Shown one piece after another: positions 10,197 through 20,310 of a DNA stretch of 64,000 nt. This DNA comes from Iamia sp963728655. Its GTDB lineage: Bacteria; Actinomycetota; Acidimicrobiia; Acidimicrobiales; Iamiaceae. The position numbers and the translations under genes are program-made. Numbering within the stretch: the first letter of the stretch is position 1; every line of letters begins with the position of its first letter. The stretch spans positions 372,001-436,000 of the forward strand of contig CAVSLD010000001.1 of the NCBI GenBank assembly GCA_963728655.1, in the 5' to 3' direction. Under the pieces are notes generated by a model. It made no database searches, was not told the origin of the DNA, and saw only the letters and a program-made list of their open reading frames with translations.

Positions 10197-13100
10197 ATGA
10201 ACGTGTATCGCGAGATCCGCGACACGTACCTCCGGTACATCGACACGGCGTACTGGCTGCGCTCTCGAGCAGCTGATGGACGAGCGACGAGCGCTCCTCA
10301 CATCGAGACCGACCTCCTCTTCACCGACGTCCTCGCTCGAGCCTGTCCTCCCCTACGACGCCAACCGACGAGCCTCACTCGAGGCTCGACGCACTCGGAC
10401 GGGATCGATGGCGATGTCGGTCGAGACTCGTCGGCGAGGCGCTCTTCGGTGAGTATCAGGACGGCCGGTGAGCCCATTCGGCTCCGGGCCCACCAGGCCG
10501 ACAGCGCTGCAACAGTCGCTGCAGGCCGGCATCGTCGCCGGAGCGCAACGTCGTCGTCACCTCCGGTACCGGGTCCGGCAAGACCGAGTCCTTCCTCCTG
10601 CCAGTCATTGCCCGGCTCGTGGCAGGAGGTCGCTACTGGGCCGGCAGACGGGCCCATCCACCGATGGTGGGACGCGACGTCCAGGGACTCGTGGCGGAAC
10701 AGCCGGACCGGCGAGCCAACCGGCCAGCCGCCGTCCGCGCACTCGTCCTGTACCCGACGAACGCGCTCGTCGAGGACCAGATCACCCGCCTGCGGCGGCG
10801 CTCCGGGCCACGCCAGCGATCAACGGGTGGCCGACCGGCTCTAGTTCGGCAGGTACACCGGCGAGCCACACCCGGGAACGCCGAGACCTGCCATCGAAGG
10901 TCACCGACCCGTGTCAAGCAGAGGTCGCCCGGGAGAGCTCGGGATCGCGGCCGACGGAGTACGAATCGCTCAAGGACGCGATGACGAGGACATCGACTGG
11001 CCCAGTTCCCGGACCCCCGCAGGGCGAGATGCTGTCACGCTGGGACATGGTCACCGCCCCGCCGGACATCCTGGTCACCAACTACTCGATGTTCAACGTG
11101 ATGCTCATGCGCGACCTCGAGGATCCCATGTTCGAGGCGACACGGGAGTGGCTCGACGAGCGACTCCAGACAACGTCTTCTCGCTCGTCGTCGACGAGCT
11201 CCACCTCTACCGTGGAACGCAGGGCACCGAAGTGGCCATGATCGTCCGGAACCTGCTCGAGCCGCTCGGGCTCGACCCGGACTCGCCACAGCTTCGGTGC
11301 CTCGGGACCAGCGCGTCGCTCAACGAGACGCGCCGGCCTGGACTACCTCGAGCAGTTCTTCGGCGTCGACCGGACGTCGTTCTCCGTCACGCCAGGCCAG
11401 CCCGGCGCTCGTGGCAGCCCGCTCCCTCTCAAGCGCGAGCGGTCCTGCGAGCCGTCGACAGCGCGGATGATCAGCAGCGCGCATGGACGCTCGTCGGTCG
11501 ACGAGCGGCCGTCAGCGCGCGCCTGCGACGGACGAGCGAGGACCGACTGCGCCACCACGCGCTCGCCGACCATCGCCGCCGGCTCTTCGACGAGCCCGAC
11601 GACGGCAGCGGCGCTCGAGGCAGTGCTCGACGCGATCGGCAGTCGACGCCGGGTCACGGATCCGATCCCGCTGCGCGCCCACATGTTCGTCCGGACGCTC
11701 CGTGGGCATGTGGGCATGCTCCAACCCCCTGCGACCAGAGTCGTCGCGCGACGGACCGCTCGGCATCGGGCGGCTCTTCCCGATCCCCGCGTCGACGTGC
11801 GCCTGCGGCGGCCGTGTCCTCGAGCTGCTCTACTGCTTCGAGTGCGGCGACATCAGCCTCGGCGGCTTCGTCGCCGACAAGCACGACGCCAGGTGACCTT
11901 CCTCGACCGCGCTCCGGTGCAGGTCCCCGCCGAGCGGGCGGAGCCCGTCTTCAAGCGCACCCACGGCGAGTACCGCTGGTACCGCCCAGGTGTCACGAAG
12001 ACGGCGCGACGGTGGAAGTGGACCAAGCGCCGATCGCGGCAACGGCTGAAGCTCGGCTTCCAACCGTCGACGTGCGACCCCTGCTTGGTTCGCTCGAGCC
12101 TGCGACCGGCCAAGGGCCACGGCATGGTCCGTCGGCGGCGTGCCCGACGACCGCGAGCTGACGGGTCCCCGCGCTGCCCGTCCAGTGCCCGCGGTGCGAC
12201 AGAACATCGGGCGGATCGAGACCGGACAAGTACTACAGGGGCGACGGTCCGCAGCCCGATCCGTGCGCACACCTCCGGTCTCGCCCAGTCCACCCAGCTG
12301 CTGATGACTCGCTTCACCGATCCATGGGCGAACGTCGAGTCCTCCCGCACGATCGTCTTCACCGACAGCCGAGACGACGCCGCGCGGACGGCGGCCGGGC
12401 ACCGAGCTCAACCACTTCCGAGACCTCGTCCGCCAGCTGATCCGCGCACGTCTGGAGGCCGATATCGACCCGGTCGACATCCTGCGACGCGGGTCCGCCG
12501 ACCTGGCGAGCGCTCACACGCGGAGGAGCGAGGCTCGTCTACGACGCGGCTCATGGTCAGACCCGGCGCTGATGCAGGCGTTCCTGAGGGAGTCGCTTCG
12601 GGCCGCCACGACGAGGAGACGAGTCTCATCGCGGCGTTCGAGGCCGAGCAGGGCGGCCAGCGAACACAGGTCGCCTGGTCGACGCTGCTGCACCAGATGA
12701 GCCAGGAGCTCGTCGCGATCGGCGTCAACCCGGCCGGCCCCGACGCGACGAACCGCCTGATCGAGGGCACCGAGCACCCCTGGTACCGGGCGTGGGATCC
12801 GCCCGACGCCGGCAGCGTGGATCCAGTCGCGGCGCGATCGCCGCCGAGCCGGCGCCAACCAGGTCGCCGAACTCCCAGCCAAGGTCAGCCGACGCCGTCT
12901 TCGACCGGGCAGGTCGCGACATCGAATCATCGGCCTCGGATACATGGACGCCGTCCAGCGCCGGCCTCGTCGACTTGGCCGCTCGCCGAGCGAGGCGAGG
13001 CAGGTCTCCGCTCCGTCATCCGGATCCTGGGGAACCGCGCGCTACGACGGAGCCGCCTATCCGGTACGAGAGCGACACCATGCCCAAAGCCGTGAAGGAC

Positions 13101-15568
13101 TACCTCAAGGTCGTCGCCGCGGGTCGGTGCGACGACGAGCATCCTCATCGATCCGTCTCTCGACGACCTGACGCCACCGTCGCCCACACGTGGTGCTGCT
13201 GCCAACGGCCGTGCGACGTCACCTCTGCGCATCGTGACCGCCGACGACGCGACTGCCGGTGGGTGTGCGACGAATGCGGCAGCGTCACATCTGCACGCGT
13301 CAGCGCGGCGTGTGCTCCGCGACCGGCTGCCATCGCGCGAACTACCGAGCGAGCCGCGTCGACCGCGACGAGCATGGCGACTACTACACGTGGCTGGCGT
13401 ACCAGGAGCCCCGGCGGCTAAGCGTCGCGGAGCTGACCGGTCAGACCAAGCCGCTCGCGCGTGCAACGGCAGCGCAGCGCCTGTTCAAGGGCGCGTTCCT
13501 CCCTGCGCCGCGCGAGAACCCCTCGGCGACGGCTCGACGTGCTCAGCGTGACCACCACGATGGAGGTCGGCGTCGACATCGGATCGCTGCGGTCGGTGAT
13601 GATGGCGAACGTCCCCCCGCAGCGGTTCAACTACCAGCAGCGCGTCGGTCGTGCGGGCCGCCAGGGCCAGGCATACTCCTACGCGCTCACGCTCGTCCGG
13701 GACCGAAGCCACGACGACTACTACTTCGAGAACACCGCGCGGATGACGGGCGACACGCCGCCGCAGCCCTTCCTGGACACTCGACGCGAACGCATCCTCA
13801 GGCGGGTCGCCAGCGCCGAGCTGCTCCGCCGTACGTTCCGGCGTCTCTCCAGACACCCCCCCGGGCGCACGAAGCGACTCCATCCACGGGATCTTCGGCC
13901 GCACCGAGCGAGTGGGCGAAGCGTCGGACCGAGGTCGAAGGCTTTCTGACCACGCCGACGAGGTGCCACCGGTGGTCGAACGGCTCGCCCGAACACCGGC
14001 CTCCACGCCGAGGACGTCGACGACCTCGTCGCCTGGATCCGACAGGACCTCGCCAAGGAGATCCAGAAGGCCGTCGACAAGTCCGTACTACCAGCAGGCC
14101 GAGCTGAGCGAGCTGCTCGCCAACGCCGGCATCCTCCCGATGTTTGGGTTCCCGACGCGCAGCCGCACCCTCTACAAGCCAGGCATCCGATCTCGCGAGG
14201 ATCTCAACAACCACTCCCTCAGCGACCGACCGCTCGACCAGGCGATCTCAGCCTTCACGCCCGGTGCGGAGATCACTAGGGAGGGACAGATCCACACCTC
14301 TGTCGGCTTCGCCGCATATGAGCTGCGCGGCCAGAAGGCCGTGGCCGTCGACCCCATCGGTCCAAAGGTGGAGCTGCGGCGATAGCGAGGTGTGTGGTGC
14401 GACGGACCTGCGGGAGCACATGACGGAGTCGGCGTGCCCGGTGTGCGCGGGCCCCCTCGGAGACCTCCCGCTTCATCAGCCGCTCGGCTTCCGCACCTAC
14501 TTCCGGGCCCGCAACTACGACGACCTCGCCGAGGGATCGGGCTTCAGCGGGTTTCCGCACCTCGCAGTGCCTCCGAACACCGGTGAGCTCGAGGCGGTCG
14601 GAGCGATGACCATCGAGCGATGGGCAGACCCTGTCCGGGTTCTTCGCATAAACGACGGGAACGGGCGGCTCTTCCCGCTGCGGAAGCTGACCGACGGCAC
14701 GGTGGTGTGCACCGACGAATCAATCTACGAGAAGCCGGTCGACTTCAAGCTCGATGGCTCGAGCCCCCTGCCCGACACTGCGATCGGAGAGGTCCGACCT
14801 ACCGACGTTGTGACGCTCACCCTGGACACCGTCGACCTCCACGGCGGCGTCATCCCGGTGTCCAGGGATGTGCCTGCCGGCCTTGCTGCGCTCTGGTCGT
14901 TCTCCGAGATGCTGCGCGGGTGTCGCGTCGCACTCGACCTCCAACCGGACGAGCTCTACGCCGGACTGCAGCCGGTGCTCATCAACGACATCGAGACACG
15001 TCGAATCTTCCTCGCCGACAGGCTCGAGAACGGCGCCGGCTACGCACCCGAGCTGAGCCGTTCCGATCGGCTCAAGGAGGTGCTGGAGGGGATACTCGAC
15101 GATCTCGTCACCGCATACGAAGCGGTCGAGCATCGGGACTGCACCGAGTCCTGCCCCGATTGCCTCCGGAGCTGGGACAACCGACAGCTGCACGGTGCCT
15201 TGGACTGGCGGCTGGGCCTCGACGTCGCTGCGCTCGCCGCTGGTCTTCCCCTACCGACCCACCGCTGGCTACCGCGGTCGCACCACCTCGCCGACACCTT
15301 CGTGCGTGCCTACGCCGAGCCAGCGCCTTGCCACATCGCCGACGCTGGCGGCCTCCAGGCGATCGTGCGGGACGACCGAAGGACCGCCGTCCTCCTGGGA
15401 CACCCGCTGTGGTTCCACGACGAGCAGCGCCTCAACGCCGAGCAGGCAGAGTCCTACGACATCCTTCGCTCTGATCTCGGCGTGCAGAAGGTGGTCGTCT
15501 CAGACCTCTTCGTCCTCGACCGCATCCAGCCCCGCATCCTCAAGGAGCTGATGGGTGACGGCACCTGA
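10197..15568 (+). CDS. COG1205-type DEAD/DELH helicase with zinc clusters and C-terminal DUF1998-like domain (DruE candidate), heavily frameshifted
   Basis: The ATG at 10197 opens MNVYREIRDTYLRYIDTAYW. Motifs across frames, with approximate repaired residue numbers: Walker A VTSGTGSGKTESFLLPV (120), ALVLYPTNALVEDQI, LVTNYSMFNVMLMRDLEDP, Walker B VVDELHLYRGTQGTE (333), LGTSASLNE (motif III), a cysteine cluster C-x-C-x(n)-CFEC (534-549), RTIVFTDSRDDAARTAAG (about 718), TTTMEVGVDIGSLRSVMMAN and the motif VI block QQRVGRAGRQGQ (1147). A second cluster, C-x5-C ... CPVC (14375-14446), bridges the frame change at 14380, arguing that helicase and tail are one protein. The tail has the DUF1998-like signature CTESCPDCLRSWDN (about 1650). 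Repaired length is about 1,790 residues, the size class of DruE. DISARM splits these activities into two proteins, so it fits less well. At least ten indels are present. Confidence 0.75.
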
Positions 15569-16288
15569 GGCCGATCCTCGACCGCGAGCCATCGAGCGCA
15601 TCTCACCCTCGCTGGCCAACCGCCTGCTGGGCTGTCAGTTGCGAGTCGCCTTCGAACGAGATCCCCGCCTCGCCGACCTGTCGCGTCCTACACCCTCCAC
15701 GGCTCTCGGAAACACCGCTCACGAGCTCACCGAACAGGCCTACAAGCGATCGCGATGGCCGTGGGCCGACGATGGTCATCGCATGCAGCTCGAGCAGGCT
15801 TGGGATGACCTCGTGGGGAGGTACCAGCGGCAGCTCGAGGAGGCATGGGCCCCGGCCCAACCCCCGTCACCCGCGGAGTGGCCTGGCTACCAGCTCACCA
15901 GGGCGCGGACCATCCGCCGTGCCCAGCGTCTCCTTGCCCAAGAGCCCAGCGGATCTGGCCGCACCCCGGGCACCGGCATCGAGCTCACGATCGAGGACCC
16001 GGAATCCGGCTTGTGGGGCCGCGCTCGACCGCATCGACCGGACACCCGACACCTGCCGCGTAGTCGATCTCAAGTCCGGTCTCCACAGGGCGACCCGTCC
16101 GTCGAACAGCGGCGCCAGCTCCTCCTCTACGCAGTCCTCGTGCAGCGCACTCAAGGCCGATGGCCCGACGAGATAGCGATCGAGGACGCGTCGGGTGCAC
16201 AGCGACGAATGGGCCTCGACCCAGAGGAAGCCGAAGCGGCGCTCGCAGAGGTCTCGGCTGCGGTCTCGGGACTGCCGCAGCGTTGAGG
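15555..16288 (+). pseudogene. Cas4/RecB-like PD-(D/E)XK nuclease, 5' part, cut by an IS element (DruG candidate)
   Basis: The GTG start at 15555 overlaps the helicase stop by 14 bases, indicating translational coupling. The N-terminus reads ISPSLANRLLGCQLRVAFER, with Cys27 in the place where Cas4/AddB-type nucleases carry the first Fe-S cysteine. ALGNTAHELTE follows as motif with the active-site His. After a one-base shift at about 16022 the core reads LDRIDRTPDTCRVVDLKSG: the conserved Asp and the D-L-K-S-G variant of (D/E)XK. The original frame then resumes with QRRQLLLYAVL, the Q-x(n)-Y motif of RecB nucleases. The reading frame ends within two codons of the IS3 left end. The C-terminal cysteines lie beyond the element at 17523-18056. 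As written the nuclease is disrupted. Confidence 0.75.
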
Positions 16289-16300
16289 TGACAGGTGGGT

Positions 16301-17183
16301 TCAGGCGGCGTTGGCCGTCTGTGGGGTCATGGTGGTCTCGTACTCGATGGGGGTCAACCGGCCGAGGGCGGGCTTGGCGGCGGCGCTGGTGGTAGGTGCG
16401 CTCGATCCAGGTGACCATGGCGATGCGCAGCTCGTCGCGGGTGGCCCAGCGCTGGCGGTCCAACACGTTGCGTTGGAGCAGGGCGAAGAACGATTCCATG
16501 GCGGCGTTGTCGCCGGCGGCACCGACTTGGCCCATGGATCCGACCAGGCCGTGGCGGGCGAGGGCCCGGTGCACCTTCCGGGCGCGGAACTGGCTGCCGC
16601 GGTCGGAGTGGACGATGCAGCCGGCGACCTCGCCGTGGCGGCGGGCGACGGCCATCTCGATCGCGGCGACGACGAGGCGGGCCTTCATGCGGGAGTCGAT
16701 GGCCCATCCGACGATCCGGTTGGACCACAGGTCCTTGATGGCGCAGAGGTAGAGCTTCCCCTCGCCGGTGGGGTGCTCGGTGATGTCGGTGACCCACAGG
16801 GCGTTGGGGGTCGCCGCGGTGAAGCAGCGGCGCACCAGGTCGTCATGGGCCGGGGTGCCGGGCTTGGAGGCCTTGGACCGCTTGGGCTTGCCGAACCGGG
16901 ACCACCAGCCGTTGTCGCGACAGATCCGCCACACGACCCGGTCCGACAGGTCTCGAAGCCGGCCTGGCGGACCTCATCGGCGAGGAACCGGTACCCGAAC
17001 TCGGGGTCGTCGACGATGGGCGTCGAAGATGGCGTTCGCCAGCCAGGCCTCGTCGAGCTGGTCGTCGGTGATCGACGTCTTGAGCCAGCGGTAGTACTGG
17101 GGGCGGCACAGCTTGAGGACCCGGCACGTCACCGTGACGGGGACCCCGTCATCGGCCAGCTCACGGACGAGCGGGAACATCAT
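16301..17183 (-). CDS. IS3 transposase OrfB (DDE integrase), frameshifted
   Basis: The N-terminus MMFPLVRELADDGVPVTVTC and CRPQYYRWL are the usual HTH_21-type start of IS3 OrfB. The integrase core shows the three catalytic acids: Asp in LWVTDITEHPTGEGKLYL, Asp in CIVHSDRGSQFRARK and Glu in GDNAAMESFFALLQ. The ending RLTPIEYETTMTP is typical. Shifts at about 17020, 16950 and 16390 interrupt the frame, although an IS copy this well conserved would be expected to be intact; this supports base-call indels. Product: cut-and-paste or copy-out transposition of the element together with OrfA. Confidence 0.88.
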
Positions 17184-17473
17184 TTTCCCGGCAGGTTCGC
17201 CTGGGACAGATAGGCCGCAGCGCGGCGCAGGACCTCGTTCTCCTGTTCGAGCAGGCGGATCCGACGCTTGGCCGCCTTGAGGTCCTCGTTCTCCGCGGCG
17301 GTCGTGCCCGGCTTGATGCCGTCCTCGACATCCGCGCTCTTGAGCCAGTTGTTCAGACACGACTCCGAGATCCCGAAGTCGGCCGCGATGTCCTTGAGGC
17401 CCACGTCGGGCTCGCGGCTCCGGGCCACCCGGATCACGTCCTCGCGGAACTCACGGGGATAGGGCTTGGGCAT
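17180..17473 (-). CDS. IS3 transposase OrfA (HTH, leucine-zipper)
   Basis: A 97-residue protein starting MPKPYPREFREDVIRVARSR, with the HTH motif LKDIAADFGISESCLNNWLK and a heptad-repeat tail ENEDLKAAKRRIRLLEQENE. The ATG at 17473 is chosen because this is the invariant family start. The stop overlaps the OrfB start (ATGA) beside the run GGGAAAA, so either coupled initiation or programmed frameshifting to the OrfAB fusion is possible. Confidence 0.92.
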   Translation of the reverse strand: MPKPYPREFREDVIRVARSREPDVGLKDIAADFGISESCLNNWLKSADVEDGIKPGTTAAENEDLKAAKRRIRLLEQENEVLRRAAAYLSQANLPGK

Positions 17474-17522
17474 GGCGGACATCCTTCCAGCGGCGCCCCT
17501 CGGCACCACAGATCAGATGTCA

Positions 17523-18056
17523 CCCCCACGCGCGGCAGTCCCCTCCGCGTTCAACGCTCGCTCCAGCTCCAGAGACTCCTTCGCGTCTCAGGCAGCCCCT
17601 ACCGCTGAACTATGCAGGTGGTGTCCACAGCGACTTCGCTGCCAGCCCTACTGGGACGAGGTCCGTCTCGACTGGAAGCACCCGACAGCAAGCGGTCGTG
17701 TGATGGACGCTGGGACCGCTGAGAGCGGCGAGTCGTACCTCGTCTTGGGCATCGAGTCCCCACCGGACGCGCCCGTCGGCGAACTGCACATCTCCGGACT
17801 CGCTGCACCTGTCCCGCCGGCATCTCGTTGGGCGTCGGTGGTCGGCCTGGCTCGTACCCTGAGCGGCAGCCGTGTCCCGGCGCGCTGGTCGACCCGTGTC
17901 CGAGCAACCTGACCGAACTGCGAGGGGTCAAGCCGCAGATCGAGTCTTTGGGGGGCGGGACTGCTCGCTGAGAACGACGACGATCGCTTCGCTCCGGGTG
18001 TCCGCGCACGCAACGAAGAGGCGAACCTGCGAATGTCGACAGGGACTCCGCCATGA
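17523..18056 (+). pseudogene. Cas4/RecB-like nuclease, 3' part after the IS element
   Basis: The frame from about 17530 gives AVPSAFNARSSSRD and then LCRWCPQRLRCQPYWDEV, a C-x2-C-x5-C set that with Cys27 of the 5' part completes the four-cysteine Fe-S pattern of Cas4/AddB-type nucleases. The rest reads YLVLGIESPPDAPVGELHIS, then after shifts LVDPCPSNLTELRGVKPQIE and AENDDDRFAPGVRARNEEAN to a TGA at 18054-18056. That stop overlaps an ATG in the ATGA arrangement, so the nuclease and the following vsr were probably translated together. Together with the 5' fragment the uninterrupted protein would have been about 420 residues. Confidence 0.6.
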
Positions 18057-18633
18057 GCCAAAGAGCATCGATGGACGGCATGCGACACCACCGGTCGATG
18101 TGGTCGCCAGACTGACGCTGGTGGCGCGCACGGTGAACCTCGGCCGGGGACGAATCGTCCCCTACCCGGAGCCCTCGACTGCGGAGGCGACGGCGATCGG
18201 GAAGGCCAACCGGCGGACCGACACCAAGTGCGAGGTCGCGCTGCGGAGTGCCTTGCACGCCCTCGGCCTGCGTTTCCGCAAGGACATGCTCATCCGGGCG
18301 GGCGAGGTGCGCAGTCGCGCTGATGTCGTCTTCACCAAGGTGCGCCTCGCCGTCTACGTCGATGGCTGCTTCTGGCACGTCTGCCCGGACCACTTCCACA
18401 TGCCGAAGTCGAACCTGGGCTACTGGGAGCCCAAGCTGGCGGCGAACGTGGAGAGGGACGAGTGGGTCACGCGCGCGCTGCGGGCCGATGGCTGGTCGGT
18501 GCTCCGCCTCTGGGAGCACGTCGACCCGGACGAGGCCGCGGCGCTGGTCGTCGCGGCCCTGGCCGAGTTCGGCCACCCCCGAGCGACTGCGGTGCAAGCG
18601 GCAGGGCGGCTCGCTGACACACCCCACCCGTAG
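18053..18633 (+). CDS. vsr: Very short patch repair endonuclease
   Basis: The recognisable part runs from TDTKCEVALRSALHALGLRF through RADVVFTKVRLAVYVDGCFW, HVCPDHFHMPKSNLGYWEPK and NVERDEWVTRALRADGWSVL. This is the full Vsr core: R-x-D-V-V-F with the catalytic Asp, CFWH-x-CP-x-H with zinc/catalytic His, and the Y-W-x2-K-L-x2-N helix. Vsr nicks at T:G mismatches left by deamination of 5-methylcytosine and is normally linked to a cytosine methyltransferase, as here. The start is uncertain: an ATG at 18053 overlaps the nuclease stop but needs one frameshift near 18115; in-frame GTG codons at 18100, 18121 and 18133 are alternatives. Confidence 0.9.
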
Positions 18634-18733
18634 CCTCGTGTTGGACGGGCACCGACCCGGATCGAGGCCCTCTCGCCTCCGAGACCGAGCGTCGCGCGGA
18701 CGAGGAGGAGCAGCTGTGGGAGGTCGACAGACG

Positions 18734-20166
18734 ATGGGCCAGATGGTGCTGCCTGCGCCCGACCGGGCTCCGTGGACAGGCCTGCCTGAGCTGGTAAGCG
18801 CGACCCCGATGCCCAGCTCGAACGCAGGTTCCCCGCCCTCGTTCCGCTTCGTCGACCTCTTCGCCGGGGTGGGCGGCTTCCACCACGCCCTGGCGGGGCT
18901 CGGTGGCGAGTGCGTCCTCGCGGTCGAGCTGGATGAGGACTGCCGCCGTGTCTACCGCGCGTCCTTCCCCGAGATGGCCGCGGATGAGGTGCGCGCCGAC
19001 ATCCGCCGCTGACCCGCACGGAGCCTCGGCCCGATGCACCCGAGCTGGATGCCGACGCCGTCCGCGAGCGGGTCCCTGCGCATGACGTGCTGTGCGCTGG
19101 CTTCCCGTGCCAGCCCTTCTCGAAGTCCGGCTTTCAGCAAGGGGTGCCGACAAGACCCGCGGCACGCTCTTCCACGACATCATGACGATCGTCCTGGCCC
19201 GCCAGCCCGGTACGTCATCCTCGAGAACGTCCGGAACCTCGCTGGCCCACGGCACGAGGACACGTGGCAGACCATCGTGGAGTCGCTTCGCGGCGCTGGC
19301 TACAGCGTGTCCAGCGAGCCGGTAGTGATGTCGCCCCCACCTGCTCGATCCCGAGCTCGGCGGTGCCCCACAGGTCAGGGACCGCGTGTTCATCCTCGCC
19401 CAGAGGGCTCCGACGGCGGCTCGCGCACGACTGGACGTGGAACCCCTCGCTCGTCGCGAACCGTCGCCCGGCTGGGACCCCGACCGGTGGGACATCTCGG
19501 AGATCCTCGACGACGAGGTCGACCTGTCGGTCTACGGCCTCCGCCCATCGAGCGGACCTGGCTCGAGGCGTGGCAGGCGTTCGTCCGAGGGATCGAGGTC
19601 GACACGCTCCCCGGCTTCCCGATCTGGGTCGACGCCTTCACGCCGTACCGGAGGTCCCGCTGGGCACCCCGTGGAAGGCCGACTTCCTCCACAAGAACAG
19701 CGCCTTCTACCTCGAGCACCGAGACTTCCTGGACGCCTGGCAGCGGGACCGCTGGGGGCCCGAGGGCATCCGGGTGGCCGACTTCGTCCCTTCCCGCCGC
19801 AAGTTCGAGTGGCAGGCGAGGAAGGCACAACCCGGCTACGTCGATCGCGACCTCGAGGGCCTCGTCGCCCACATGCGCCCGTCGGGTGTCCGCGTGAAGC
19901 CGCCGACCTACCTCCCGGCCCTGGTGGCGATTACCCAGACCAGCGTCCTGGGCCCAAAGATCACCGGCACCGACTGGCGCCGCCTCACCCCGCGAGAGGC
20001 GGCGAAGCTTCAGCGCATCCCCTTCGACGGCTTTGAGAGGTCCGGCGAGCCCGACAAAGCCATCTACAAGCAGCTCGGCAACGCCGTGAACGTAGGCGTG
20101 GTGGCGCGCATGGCTGAGCTTCTCCTGGAGGAGACCCTCGACCTGGGGTTGGGTCGGACTGGATAG
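18734..20166 (+). CDS. DNA cytosine-C5 methyltransferase (Dcm/DruM-like), frameshifted
   Basis: The ATG at 18734 lies behind GGGAGG. C5-methyltransferase motifs appear in order across frames: I FVDLFAGVGGFHHALAG, IV CAGFPCQPFSKSGFQ with the catalytic Cys, VI VILENVRNLAG, VIII GGAPQVRDRVFILAQ, a long variable target-recognition region (about 19450-19900), IX-like RRLTPREAAKLQRIP and X KQLGNAVNVGVVARM. At least six one-base shifts lie between 19010 and 19680; the final 160 residues are in one frame. Repaired length is about 475 residues. In the island it would protect self DNA by cytosine methylation; the neighbouring vsr supports 5-methylcytosine as product. Equivalent to DruM if the locus is Druantia type II. 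Confidence 0.88.
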
Positions 20167-20310
20167 GGGCATCGACTTGCCGGCCCGCTGTCCCTTCCTG
20201 GCCATAGTCTCGGCGTCGCCTTCGGGGCGCATCGGTCGAGCTCGTTCGCTGAGGGTCCTCATCCGAAACGTGGTCGATGACGGGAGATGAGATGAGTCGG
20301 CAGAAGGAAG

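Larger units (their letters stand above)
16289..17522 (-). mobile_element. IS3-family insertion sequence inside the nuclease gene
   Basis: About 1,234 bases bounded by TGACAGGTGG at the left and the inverted TGTCA (reading TGACATCTGA inward) at the right, matching the TGA-type ends of IS3 elements. Only the first five bases pair perfectly, so the exact ends are approximate. It encodes orfA (17473 to 17180) and orfB (17183 to 16301) with an ATGA overlap. No target duplication is clear, which may reflect indels at the junctions. The element is inserted opposite to the host gene's direction and separates the catalytic lobe from the Fe-S cysteines. Confidence 0.85.

Noticed and set aside
10197..15568. 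DISARM locus (DrmA/DrmB with DrmC)
   Set aside because: The DUF1998-like tail appears fused to the helicase rather than in a separate gene, and no phospholipase D-type H-K-D protein is present. DISARM remains the nearest alternative but fits less well than Druantia type II.
16280..17530. Target-site duplication flanking the IS3 element
   Set aside because: No three- or four-base direct repeat is convincing at either choice of ends; possible indels at the junctions prevent a call.
15555..18056. CRISPR-associated Cas4
   Set aside because: The nuclease has Cas4-like motifs, but no CRISPR array, Cas1 or Cas2 is seen anywhere in the window.
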